Part shown: in pieces, positions 23,728 through 34,978 of the stretch
How the letters are laid out: the number at the start of each line of letters is the position of its first letter
Numbering within the stretch: the stretch's first letter is position 1
Position numbers and translations under genes: made by a program
Source: Phytoseiulus persimilis
Lineage: Eukaryota > Arthropoda > Arachnida > Mesostigmata > Phytoseiidae
DNA: 64,000 bases
Direction of reading: 5' to 3'
NCBI GenBank assembly: GCA_037576195.1
Contig: CM075102.1
Location: forward strand, 31,554,745 to 31,618,744
Notes under the pieces: generated by a model
Database searches by the model: none
Told to the model about the DNA's origin: nothing
The model's input: the letters and a program-made list of their open reading frames with translations, nothing else

Positions 23728-26700
23728 CCCGGAGGCCCGACAACGGAAAACCCGCAGTGCTGCTCGTTTCGAACGGGGTTTCCACATCAACGCCGCGGAG
23801 CTACATCGAGCCCGAGTCTGGTTCCGCTCGAGGCGCACAATCGCGCGAGGGACGGTTCTGCCAAAATCGAGCTTCCACTCCCGGCGCTGTTTCCTGTGGC
23901 CTGTCTGACGCTTCTCCTTCGATCAGTGGGAATATGGCAAAGGTGTCCGAGAAAAATGACAATCTGATGATCATTGTGGTGTCAACCGGTTAACCAGCAG
24001 GGCCGAAGGCGACATTCCCGACGACACTTGCGGCGGCCTGACGAGACGGCTTAACTTGAGCGAGCGACAAAAATGGAACACAATAGCGGCCCAGGACAGC
24101 GAAAACCCATTCACTTAGCAAAACCTACGAGGCATTCTTGACACCACGAGGTCTGTTTGGCACTTTGTCAGCCTGTCCAGCCATGGTCTCCTGAGGTATC
24201 GTTCGAGAAATACTTGCGAACATGTCCGGACAAGCAGCGCACCTGTGAGGAATCCATTCCTCTTGGACGTTTGTTGCGCCAAGGACAAGCACTGAAGTGA
24301 ACATTGTGGGCTGACAACGGCCCTGTGCGCGGTGGAAGCCTCCACCCTCCAAAGGACACCATCGTTCTCAGCTTAGCGAACATGAAGAGACTCCATCAGG
24401 CTTCGGGAAGAGTGCGGAGACAACCTAGTTTCACTCCGACCCCGAGACCTCGAGAGACAGTCCAAGGGGACTCGGTTTTTTGTCTGAACCGTTCGACCTT
24501 GCTTCAAGGGTCACCGGGTAAAAATCCACCCACGCAACCTTCTGCTAACGACCCAGATCGCTAAATAGGTCAAAGACCCGATACCCCAGTTAGGTAGCCT
24601 TCGCAGCACTCTTTGTGAAAAGCTCGGGAGCCACCACCCCACCGAGCTGTTCCGAAGAGGGTGACCGTTGAAGAGCCGCTCGGGGTTCAGTGATCAAAGG
24701 GTGCATGGAATCCGGAAGCGCTTCTGCGATAAAGGGTTGAGAGGCCCTGGAGGCTCAGAAACCGGTGGGGAGGTCTTTGTGGCCTCGAACGGGTTGAGAT
24801 GCTCAGAACCCGCGGACGGGGCGCTGGCTCCACCCCTTCGTTCTCGTCATCGCTGCGGTGTCGATGTCCTCGTTGCGGATGTCGCTGGTCGGCAGGGAAA
24901 GGGCGAAAGAGTTCGCTGCTTACCTATCAAAGCTGGCGATCAGCTGTGCTGATCGAGTGGATTGAATGAACCACATTGGAGGACCGGCGGCAATAACTCA
25001 CGGAGTAACTCTGTTGGACTTGATCGTTGGTTCCGCATTTTTTCAGAGCGTTTTTTTATTCCATAAAAGAAGTCCGTCATGCACGTCTTCGTGTCGTTCG
25101 GCGCGGCCGCTGAGTCGTTGACGAACGCCGTTTTGGACCTCGTCCAACTGCTCTCTTCCACCCCGAGACCGACGAATGGTTTTGGAGGAAATCCGAGTTC
25201 CGGATTGGATCTTCGTATGACTGTTCCACGGTGCGCCTGGAGCACGACATCGTGCTCACGGATTTCAGGCTGATTCAACGGAAATCCCAAATTTTACCTG
25301 ATGCGAAAACTCTAACGATCTCGTCACGTGGTTTCCCCGTGTCCGACCCTCGTACAAAGCCGCAGAGTTGATCTTCTCCGCAAACATGGGTCTTTGTGCT
25401 CACGTCGGAGATACTCCCTTCGACAGGAGGTTCTCTCCGTAACACTTCTGATCCCCCGTCAGCGTTGGGAACAACGACTGCAATGAGCCGTCAAAATCAA
25501 GGTTTCGCCGGAATCGGCTCGTCTTGTGAGACGACCGCCGGTCGGGTTGACGCATCCATTGGCTGACATTAACTCGAAGAGTCTACCGTACAAATATTCC
25601 GAGAGTTTTTGCCGCCATCAAGGATGAGGAGCGAGCCTGAGAAGTTTTTCCCTCTGCGATGGCGCGGCAACGATCTCGACCCATGCTCTGTGAAAAACAC
25701 CACACTTTTCGAAAGCTGAACATTCGAAAGTTAGTTTTGGACAGCAGATAACGCTCTGAATCTATCTTTTTCCGAGGGGCTCTGTTTGGAGGTGATGCCG
25801 GAGAAGCTCGTGCCAGCAGCGGAAGAGGTGACATGTGAATTTGGGCCAGACTCATCTCTAAGCTCAATTCCACTCCACATCTACCATTGCGAGTGAGGAA
25901 CCAATCCCAGCTCAAAGTGTATACATGTACTGTGGAGAAGAAAAAGGCCAACGCATTCCACCAATCTCCATAGGCCTCGGAGACAGGTAAGTTGGCCGAC
26001 GGAGCTTGCATCCCTCGTATACTTCTTCCTCTCGAGAGGTCAGCTCCTGATCGGCCCCAGCCAATTTGGGAACCGAATCTGAGACGAAAGTGCCTCACTC
26101 AGCCGTCCACTTTCCTTCAACACTTCCGAAAGGGTTGCGCTGTGGTGGTATATCCGACTCCCAATCCTTCGGGCTGTTTCAGGTCGGTCAAGGCCACCTC
26201 GGCATCAAAACGCTGTCCTTCGACTCGCGGCGCCGTTGGAGTTATTCGTTAAGTATGCATCGGGTACCGACAGGAGCTCAGCGCCGTGCCCTACTGCCGT
26301 AAATCGGCGTTGACTCAATACGGGAGTTTCCCGAGGAGCGGAGTTGCGGCGCTTTGCGCGCGCCCTCAGCGAGAGTTCTTCCAAATAACGAGCTGAAACA
26401 AAGTTCAGGAACCGCGTTCCTAGTGGATCTCTGCTCGGAGTGGCTCAGCGCGACTACTTTCCCAGTGTTCAACAGGTTTCTATGGCCGCAGTCGTGACCC
26501 AGGAAGCTGGGCTTCGCCCGTGAGAAGAAAACTCGCTCAGATCCGGCGCCGAAATTCAGAGAGGGTGCGGTAGGTTCCGGGTCTCGAGTTCTCAACTTTC
26601 GCGATGTCGATGCGACGGAGACTGAAAGAGACGACGGCCCAGGCCCCGTCCGGAGATTTCAACGTATTCTCACATTTAGTGCGCTCTAATTCGAACATTC

Positions 26701-29700
26701 CCCGTTCGGTTCGATGAAATCCCGAGCACTGGATCAACTTACTCTCTGAGAAGCTCGGAGCATTTAAATTTTCCTAAAAACTTGTTCGTAGCTTCCGCTC
26801 AGCCGCTTCCGCGTGCTTGGAGGGGTGTACATCGGAACCTTGGAGCGACGAGTAGACTTCCTAGTTGTCCTTCACCCCTTTCGCGCCCTAGAAGGACCAG
26901 GAAGCATCCGACCTTGGCCGTGGTGAGCAAAGAGTTAAATCGGTGAAGGACGCTCACCGAGCTCGCACTTTCCTCCTTCGCGAGACACTTTTGCAGCGAG
27001 CGACAATGGAGCGAATCACACAATAGCTCTCGATGCTCGGGTCCCTCCGGAGGGGCTCCAGCGGAAGCCGGAAGCTCGGGTCAAGGACGTCCAAGGGAGT
27101 TGGACTCTTCGGCGTGGGTGGACGACTGCGGAGGCCTATCTGGGCCTCTAACCCTTTCAGAGTTAACCTTCAACCCCATGAGCTCTGCGGAGAAGGGGTT
27201 GCAGGGCGAAGAGCAGCAACAGCAACGACGGCCGCGAGCGCGCAGACAACTCTCAGAGTTGGGGATCGGACGACAAAGATTCGGACGGGGCGTGTTCGAA
27301 CGGTTTCGTATTGCTTGAGGGCCGTTTTTCGCACACACGGTCAAGAACTGAACTAAACAACATTTGCCCGGGGGCATTCGGCTCGGGCAATTGCCCCGAC
27401 GCCCCCACACGAAGCGAATCCGAATCTGGCTGAGATCGGGCTATAGACAAACGCTTCGAAATCGAAAACGTTTCAAGTCCGCGCGAGTGGCACCCTGTTG
27501 CTGCTTCGAGGGGTTCAAACAGCCCCCGAAAGGATTGAAGTTAACCCTTCTATCGAGGACCTTGACACAAAGAGTTCAAGGACTTTGCGACAACCCTTTG
27601 ACTCGTGGGTGGGGTAGGGCCTCTAAGGCCTCTCAACTCTTTTCATTTCCTCGTTGCCGAACGGGTTCACTTCCTCAAACGGGTTGGCTTCCTGCTGAGC
27701 CAAGCCAAAGTCGGGAGAGTACAAGGACATGCGATCGTAAAGCTGCTGCGAGAGTAGAGTACCGACAGCATGGCTTCAACGCGCTGACTGTCGCTCAGTA
27801 TCTTCACGCTGGCGTCACGGGCTCGGAAAAATTCTGAGTTTGATGAGACTCTTGATTTGCAAGGGAAGGGCAGAATACCGGACCCGTATTCTCACACCCG
27901 TTCTGACGGTCGTCTGTTACTGGCATCCAGATGAAAAACAGGGAATCAGCCCGAAATTCGGGTCCCTGGCTCGAGCAGAATCACCGGCCTTGTTGCTCGA
28001 GCACTACTCCGACTAGTTTCTCGGTCGATGAGAAAGCATTGTACCGTAGTTCAAGGCTGACAGGAAATCCACCCTCCGGTGTGGGCTGTTTCCGCCAGTT
28101 TGAAAGAGGGTGCCCTGAAGGTTTTTCCGCCGCGCAATGAGCCGCCCGAGCCGAGTACTCCCTCAAGCCCCAGAGAGGTACGGTGAATCCGATCTCACCG
28201 GTTTTGGGGATCTCAATCTGGGCCAATGCCCTTCTGGCGCAGACAATTAACGAAAACCCCAGGTTTCGGGGAATTTTTCTCCCCGACTCGCGATTCGGTG
28301 ACTCGAATCGGGTGAAGGTCGTTCAAGAATCGCTGACCGGGCCAAGGACGTTCCTTGACTCCTCGGAAGAAGGGGCCGTCCTCAAGTCCGAAGGGGCCTC
28401 CGACCCACTTTCATCATTCCAAGGAAAGGTTCTATCTAGCCGAGTCCTCTTCACGTCAAAGCTCCGGAATCGCTGATGTGATCCCCTTTCGAGCCGTTGT
28501 TTCGTTCGGGCAGTGAACTTCATCAGTAAGATCTCATTCAGGGTTCGAGGATGCTTCACTTGCAACGACCAGGTTCACATCATTCCGAGCCCGAACTGTC
28601 CATGGGAGCACGCAGCGATTTCTGCTTCTCCCCTCGATTTCCTCGATCATAGCCAGCGAGAAAAACGAGAAAATCCACGGCGACTATCCGGCTATGAACT
28701 TCTGGCGTGACCGCTTGAATCCGCTCTCTCGCACTTTCGGAGGAGTTGCAGCTCAGGGATGATCGAAGTTTTCGTCCGGCGGAGCACTGGGTCTACGTCA
28801 AGCTATGATTCAGCTCCGGTCACGCAGGCAGCCTTCCGGAGGCGCCAGATCACTTTTGAGTATCCTCCTTCGTGTCAGGCCGCGCTCAGTTTGGCACGTT
28901 ATCTCAAAGCTTATGCCGCTGAACCCGCGTGAGCAACCGGTTTCGAGCGGACGTTTTTGAGATATCGCGGCCAAGAAGTGTTCCTGTGAAACTCCCATGG
29001 GAGCTTGAACTGCCACCGATTATCTCTGGTTCCAAGACGTTCTCTGGGGAGGGCCGCATTGCATCGCCCAGGCGGCCTCATGAACCGGTCCGTCCTCACA
29101 GGGTTACTGCGCTCGGAAAGGGTCTCCAGAGTGGTCCTGGACTCGATTTCCAACCAGCCAAGCTGCGAAAATCATCCCATTGCTCAGGCCAAACTTCCGG
29201 AATCGGAGCTCGGTCAACTGTCAGCCTGTTGGCCGTTCGCAAACTGAGGACGCAGGTCCCAGCGACGGAGGAAACGAGACGCTGGATCTTCGCGGTGACT
29301 CGCTACGGGAGCCTTGACCGAATTCATTTCAACCTTGTCCCCCTTCGGCGTCCTTCGGTCGAAGGTTCGGCCAAGGCCACCAAGAAGAACCTTCTTCATC
29401 CTCGGAGGTCACTCTCACTCGACCTTGGATGCGAGTCAGTGGGAGGGTCGGCGACCTTCTCGTCGCTCGTGGAATACCAAGCACCGGAGACGCTTGGCGT
29501 TCCAGCCGAGATGACTCTGCTCCGCACTCGCTCGCGATTCTCGATTTCCTTCCTCCTCGGTGACGTCACGTTCTTTGATTGTTTGCCGTTGAGCCGTCTC
29601 CGCGTGATACCGGAAGCGACGGTCTGGAAGGAACAACCGTCGGGCAAGTGTCAAGATGTATCCCACATTTGTCAACCGAATAGAACCGAAGACGTTATTT

Positions 29701-30944
29701 TGGATCCGTTTCTGCGAGGCACAAAAATCGCAGGCGGATGGTTCCGATGCGCCGAGTCCGCCCACTCAATGAAGTGCACGTTGACTTGAACGTATCATCA
29801 ATTCCCTCCCTGACGCCCTCCGATTGAAAGAAGGACCAACATCGAACTCAGTAGAGCTTGTCGGAATCCCTCCATTCCGACGTTTCAAGGGTGGAGCGCT
29901 CCCCGAGGATGGGGGCGTCCATCCTCAGTCGAATGTTCGGTTGAAGTTTTAATCGATCGCTCTGTTGAGTCCACGAACTTTGAAGCAGCATCGATCCGTC
30001 GAAGACTTCGAAATCAAATATTCGACGGCTCCACTCGACCACATTTCAAGGACGGTCATTGGGGCTAAAAGTTGGCTGCGGTCGTTGCGGCCGCGAAGGA
30101 ATCGTGAACTCTCACGTTGGGGTCCTCAAGCCGCGAATCATACACTCCAATTTCAACGTTTAGTGCATCTAGGTACATATTCGATTAATAGCTCCCCAGA
30201 TCAGAGCTATGAAATTATTATGGTTCGGTTCAAACGAACACCGATTAGTACATGCGATATCGAGACCGATAAAAATAACTCGATTCCACTTAGTCGCTTT
30301 TTCCGGAAAACGGGCGAAGCTTCTCCTTCCAACTTTCGATTCCGAATGACCTTGGGAAGTTCTCGACCATCGCGAGCTCTTGACTCGAATGCGGCAAACC
30401 CAAACCTAGCGATCATCCATGCTCTGCCCGAGCACGCCGAACCCTTTCCGACGTTCACGGATCTCGTTGCGGCGGTCTCCCGTTTCCGCCAGCGTCGACT
30501 GAATTCTTCCCTACCGTTCGACCTCTGAGCATTACGAACGGATGTCTTCACGAGTGTCATCGACCTCGGAGGCTTCACCGAGACCTCGCTGAGTGACCGC
30601 GTTTTCGCTGACCTCCGGCCTCCGACCTTCCCCAAGGCCTCCAGAGAGGGCCTTGCCCGATATTCGCGCGTATTCCCCACACAAAGGTCGTTTCACCTCT
30701 GAGAATCGCTGGGAATTCACACGGAGTTCAACCGCTCGAATAACTCGCATAGGTAAAGAGGCCTTTCAGTCGGTGAGCCGACATTGCATTTCGTGGGAAC
30801 CCAGTGCGGAGTCCGTTATGAGACAGACAGGTGTATTTTCGTAGAGCACGCGGTGGTCGCGTTGAGGGTGCTCGGTGGCCGAGAGGAATTTTCGGAGGGG
30901 CCCAAGCGTGGGCGTGGATCACTCTTGAAAAAAAGAGCTACGAA

Positions 30945-30972
30945 AAGTTTTAAAATTTTAAGTTTAAAACTT
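30945..30972. repeat. AT-rich perfect hairpin
   Basis: AAGTTTTAAA and TTTAAAACTT form perfect 10-bp arms with an 8-base spacer (ATTTTAAG). It is a striking AT island in GC-neutral DNA. Possible cruciform or old element end; no gene is linked. Confidence 0.85.
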
Positions 30973-31926
30973 GAAGCTAAATGAGGCCTCTGAGCCCGTT
31001 TCAACCAGGTTTGGGGAGTAATATCTACCTGTGAAGGGATTGGGGTCCTCGGGAAGGCCCACTGAGGCCCACTGGTTCCGGTTGTGTTACATAACGGAAA
31101 GCGAAAGTTGCCAGCATTTCCTTTTTTAGCTTCGTTGGGGTCCCCCGGCGCTCAAAGCGGCACCCAGTCGAGCAAAGATGAGGGGAAAGTTCTGGCATAT
31201 AGCGAGTGGCCTCTTCCGCTAGCCAGCTGTAAGGTCGAACCGGGTTGGCCTTCGAATTCAAAAAGTTCACGCGCGCGGTGGCGCCCTTATGGGTCTTCGG
31301 AGGTCGTCGGAGTCGAATGGCGGACCCAAACGAGAGTTCGAATAAATTGATTTCGGTGTTCCGGAACCGGAGAAGCTTGAACTCGGACACCCGGACTCGA
31401 CTCGGAAGAAACTCAGTCACACCGGTTCTCAACGGGAAAGAATGTCGGTGAGTGCGTGATTAGGGCCAACAAGCTCGCCTTTGTCGATCACTGATATCGG
31501 GAGGTTCGTCGCAGTGCCATCATCACCATTGCGCTCATCCTGATCCATATTCGGGGTACTTCCGTCTCTTTCCCGGAGGCAACTGGATATCTGGTTTCGA
31601 TGAGCTCTACACGAACTGCTCCGAACTGGACATTCAAATGTTTGCCAAGCTCCAACATCAGCGATACCCTCTCTCTCGCCTGAAGAGATAGCGGCTCACA
31701 AGTAACCACACTCCTCGAAGCAGTAGGCTGCCAAAAAGAGAACGCGCTATCCCACCTCCCAGGGAAAAATCCCATCACATCGAAACGACACTTCTCGTAG
31801 CCGTCGTCCACTGAGCATTGCTCGAATCCAGGCAGCAACCGTTTCAGGGAGCTCTAATACCTAGACTCCGTCGGCTGAAGTAGCGCTTAACGTGCGAACG
31901 GCGTTCTCTCGATCCACCGCCTCTCG

Positions 31927-32265
31927 ATGCACAGGCTTACTCGCTCAGCTGAGTGGATGTATAGAGAGATCGCTCTCCGTCAGCTGATCGACTCGTTGAG
32001 CTTGATAGTAGCGAGGACGGAAGATCGTCTCGAGAGAGCACCCGACCTAGAATCATTCCACTGGCTGGTGTATTCAGCGCACTGTGCCCCAATTGTGACC
32101 TTCGTAAAGAGAGCGTCAACCCAGTTCACAAGGCAAGAGTGGGACGCCCTATTTTGGAGCACAAGAATCTGGGTTACGAAACCAGGACGAGGCGGCGCGG
32201 CACGACTCGGGTGGGGTAGCTCCTGTCGCCGCCACACTATTCGGTGTGCACTGATGGCTCTCTAA
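31927..32265 (+). CDS. candidate 112-codon ORF, unidentified
   Basis: An ATG-started frame ends at TAA. It begins MHRLTRSAEWMYREIALRQL and then looks helical, with Leu/Ile spaced among charged residues and several Trp. It has no recognisable domain, no signal peptide and no clear splice sites. A second ATG-started frame follows at 32476-32742 (MSFVADACRLATEDRRERAL). Together they could be relics of one old coding region, but the antisense strand is also open in places. Weak support. Confidence 0.2.
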   Translation: MHRLTRSAEWMYREIALRQLIDSLSLIVARTEDRLERAPDLESFHWLVYSAHCAPIVTFVKRASTQFTRQEWDALFWSTRIWVTKPGRGGAARLGWGSSCRRHTIRCALMAL

Positions 32266-32742
32266 GATTGGATAGAGGGTTTCAACGAAGAGTTTGGACC
32301 GGGGTGCATCGAGAACGCGTGGTTCAATTGGTGGTGCACGCGACCGGTGGTTCTCGAAGCATTGACCTCACACTGCGCGTGAGATCATCTCATTGGAGGT
32401 CGGTCACAGGTGTCCATCGCCAGCTATTCTTGAGAGGCCTCGTCCGATGTCGATTTGCAAACGCGAGGTCTCAAAATGAGCTTCGTTGCCGACGCGTGCC
32501 GCTTGGCGACGGAGGATCGTCGAGAGCGTGCGTTAAGCGAAAAGTTTCACTCGGAACTTCGAAGACCGGTGCTCGGAGCAGTTGCTGGCTTTTTTTTCCC
32601 GCATCCGTCCCGACTCGACTCTCCAGAAGTTCGCGCTCCCCGTAGGCGCCTTATCTCAGCCCGGAGCAGAGTCCTCCTAAACTTCCAACACCCCGGCTCG
32701 AGGCAGGTGGCTCGGTTTGAGCCTGATGAGGGCTCAGACTAG

Positions 32743-34310
32743 GGAGCCGCTCAAAATTGCCGTTGGAGCCCCGGGTAAATGAAATCAGGGAGGCGTTTTA
32801 CGGTCTTCAAAGTGGAGAAATCGCAGCTTGAATACTTTCCGACCCGAAATCGTTCAAAGTCCCGCGCCTTCGGTAGGCCCGCGATCGCTCCAATCAGTCG
32901 GTACGCTTCTGATTACCGTATCCCCTGGTTTCTGAATCACATTGTTCCTCTCCTCTTTTTCGAACTCTCCACAGGTTCAGGCCTGCCCAATAGGGAATCA
33001 TCTTGTGCAAGAGCGAATCCTTACAAGCCGACGGCTGTAAGCCTTCATTTCGAAGTGCGGAGCTGCAGCTGCCGTTGCTTCAGATGGTGGTCGGAGCTAT
33101 GGCGGAGGATCCTTTCAACCGGGATTCAATTAGGAGCTCTTGGTTCGCATGGTCGTCATTCTCGATGTAGTCGTCTTATTCGTGGTTGAGCGCCACGTTA
33201 CCCTCCCTCCCTGCCCATTCACTTCCCGCGAACGCTCCTTTCCAGCGACGGGCATCGACCCCTGTCTTCCCTTCGTCTCCTGGTGGGGTGGTCGTTCTGC
33301 GAGCGCTGTCTGCTCGCCCTCCCCTGCACACGCGTTAAACGTCATCTCTTCGCTCGAGATTCAAGCGACAGGCTGAGATTCTGAGGAAGCGGTCCGCAGC
33401 CCCACGCTGACCCAAGCAACGGCTCCACGTTTTTTTTTCTCGGTTGATCATCACTCCCTCCACCTGAACCTCGAATCCTTCGTACAGAGCATCCTATCCT
33501 ACCTGCAAGGAACCCAGGTGGAGAGGGTGTGTTTTCCTCGAAGTTCTCCTCAACCCAGCTTCGGGAATGAGCAAACGTAACTTGCGCTCCTGGAGCTGCT
33601 GAACGTCCCAGGCCAACCCGCACGCCGGGAATTCCGAATCGCATTCGTCGTCCGAGTTAATCCGGGAGTCCTGCGGATCCGAGGGACGATACTTGTACAA
33701 CCGCGAGATCCCCACAGCCGAGGGAAACGTTCGACAATCTGAGAATCGTCCGACTTCATGAATGCATCCATTTCGGAGCGAGGGAATTCGTCACAAGCAG
33801 CGTTCGACCAGGAACGGCGAGATGGGAAGAAAGCCTGGACGAGGTGTTTCCAACGTGAACAATTATCGATGTTCCGCTAGCCGATTCGTTAGTCCCATTC
33901 AGGGCCGCTTCCCCGATGCAACGGACTGAGCGATTAGCTTGGACACGAATTCCTTTTCCACATGTAGAGCTGTACGTCACCGAAACGTCCCTCTGGAGCC
34001 TCTTAGTGGAGGACGAGGCGGCCGCTCGGGTGCTCCGCAACAAAAGCAGACCACTCTGAGAGGGAAAAGATAGCTCACGCTGCGATTGTCTATTCAGTCA
34101 GACCATATAATACACGAAACTCAGTTCCCGAACGGGAAGATGCGCTACCGTAACGAGAACAAGCCACGGAAATAACGATTGCGGTCGGTGTCGGCTGCGA
34201 GCAAGCCTCGGCAGAAGAGTTCGGATCGGAGAGAAAGTAGGCATCAGTTCGGTTTATGCTCCAGCGCACACCTCGGACGGATGGGACCGCTTTTGTTGAA
34301 TCAACTTTTC
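32743..34310. other. no supported gene (about 1.6 kb)
   Basis: I see no convincing frame, splice chain or repeat beyond a short T run at about 33430. This lies downstream of the minus-strand cuticle-type gene. Confidence 0.5.
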
Positions 34311-34312
34311 GA

Positions 34313-34318
34313 TTTATT
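34313..34318 (-). terminator. poly(A) signal of cuticle-type gene 1
   Basis: AATAAA on the minus strand, about 43 bases past the TAA stop at 34361, at the usual distance for a short 3' UTR. Confidence 0.8.
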
Positions 34319-34360
34319 CTTTGGTGTGCTGATCTCATCTAGCAAACGGACGAGAGTCGG

Positions 34361-34913
34361 TTACCAAAGTTTGTGTCCGTAGCCGTAACCTCCGTGGAGG
34401 CCGAGACCCAGACCGTGTCCGATTCCGTAAGCGGCAACGGGGGCGGCGACGGCAACGGGAGCGATAGCCTTTCCGACGACAGCACCGTGGTTGATCTTGG
34501 AGGCGTAGGAGTGGGAACGGGCGTATCCGTGGTGGACGGCAACGGGGGCAACAACGGGGGCGACGATAGGTGAGGCGACGTGAGCGACTCCGTGACCGTA
34601 TCCTAGACCGTGGCCGTATCCTAGACCGTGGCCGTATCCAAGACCGTGACCGTATCCAAGACCATGACCGTAACCATAACCGAGACCGAGGTGGCTAGCG
34701 GTGGCGGCAGCGACGAGAGCGGCGAGGGCGACGAATACCTGAGGTTCACGAGTGAGATTCTTTATCAGGAGGTTGAGTAGCGCGGTCAGCAGGGTAATTA
34801 TTGAGATAAACATATTCATGGGAACAAATCCGAGCGTGGGGTAGAATTCGGTGACAACATGCTTCGGTCGAAGCCACCCAGAGTCGTTTCAGGACACCTA
34901 CGTAAGAGTTCAT
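34361..34913 (-). CDS. Gly/Tyr/His-rich secreted cuticle-type protein, gene 1
   Basis: Two exons. Exon 1 (34913-34902) encodes only MNSY, then a GTAGGT donor. After a 163 bp intron ending CCTCAG, exon 2 (34738-34361) runs to TAA. The product is 129 residues. A hydrophobic Val/Ala/Leu signal peptide ends near TAS|HLG, so the protein is secreted. Next come about five GYGHGL repeats, a Val/Ala/Pro segment ([18 protein letters not shown]), a basic middle ([11 protein letters not shown]) and a C-terminal Gly/Tyr/His tail ending KLW. This composition is typical of arthropod structural cuticle proteins; a role in exoskeleton is inferred. The start was chosen by homology to gene 2 at 39723, whose first exon is MNSF. 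Core promoter and poly(A) signal are both present. It is transcribed away from gene 2. Confidence 0.88.
34590..34690 (-). repeat. 18-bp coding minisatellite (GYGHGL)
   Basis: Tandem units of about 18 bp on the minus strand encode Gly-Tyr-Gly-His-Gly-Leu in cuticle-type gene 1, about five copies with synonymous drift. The paralogue at 39.9 kb has a 12-bp Gly-Tyr-Gly-His unit instead, so repeat unit and copy number differ between the two genes. Confidence 0.85.
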
Positions 34914-34935
34914 GTTTGCTGAAGGTTCCAAGTGT

Positions 34936-34978
34936 GACTGAAACTGTTATCTGTCGCGATGAAGTTGCAGGCTTTATA
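34936..34978 (-). promoter_or_regulatory. core promoter of cuticle-type gene 1 (TATA + Inr)
   Basis: On the minus strand TATAAA lies at 34978-34973 and an arthropod-type initiator TCAGT at 34941-34937, about 35 bases downstream. The ATG follows 24 bases after that. Confidence 0.75.

Larger units (their letters stand above)
22370..31480. other. no supported gene; short palindromic and GGCCTC-rich DNA (about 9.1 kb)
   Basis: This block is dense in short recurring words such as GAGGCCTC/GGCCTC and AACCCTT/AAGGGTT, especially at 23.6-24.9 kb and 27.1-27.7 kb. It has several small inverted repeats. The longest plus-strand frame (28929-29789, 286 codons) starts at GTG, has no ATG until late, and shows no domain. 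No transposase, RT or splice-supported gene was seen. It may be old, fragmented repeat DNA. Confidence 0.4.

Noticed and set aside
28929..29789. 286-codon plus-strand open frame, the longest unassigned one
   Set aside because: Starts at GTG, first ATG only about two thirds in, no domain or signal peptide, opposite strand also open.
31488..31838. 116-codon minus-strand frame with protein-like look
   Set aside because: Begins at TTG, the first ATG is internal, and no splice acceptor or homologue could be assigned.
34361..34819. Continuous 152-codon frame for cuticle-type gene 1 starting MNMFIS
   Set aside because: Its first part is intron read-through: the paralogue, TATA spacing and a CCTCAG acceptor all support an MNSY first exon at 34913.
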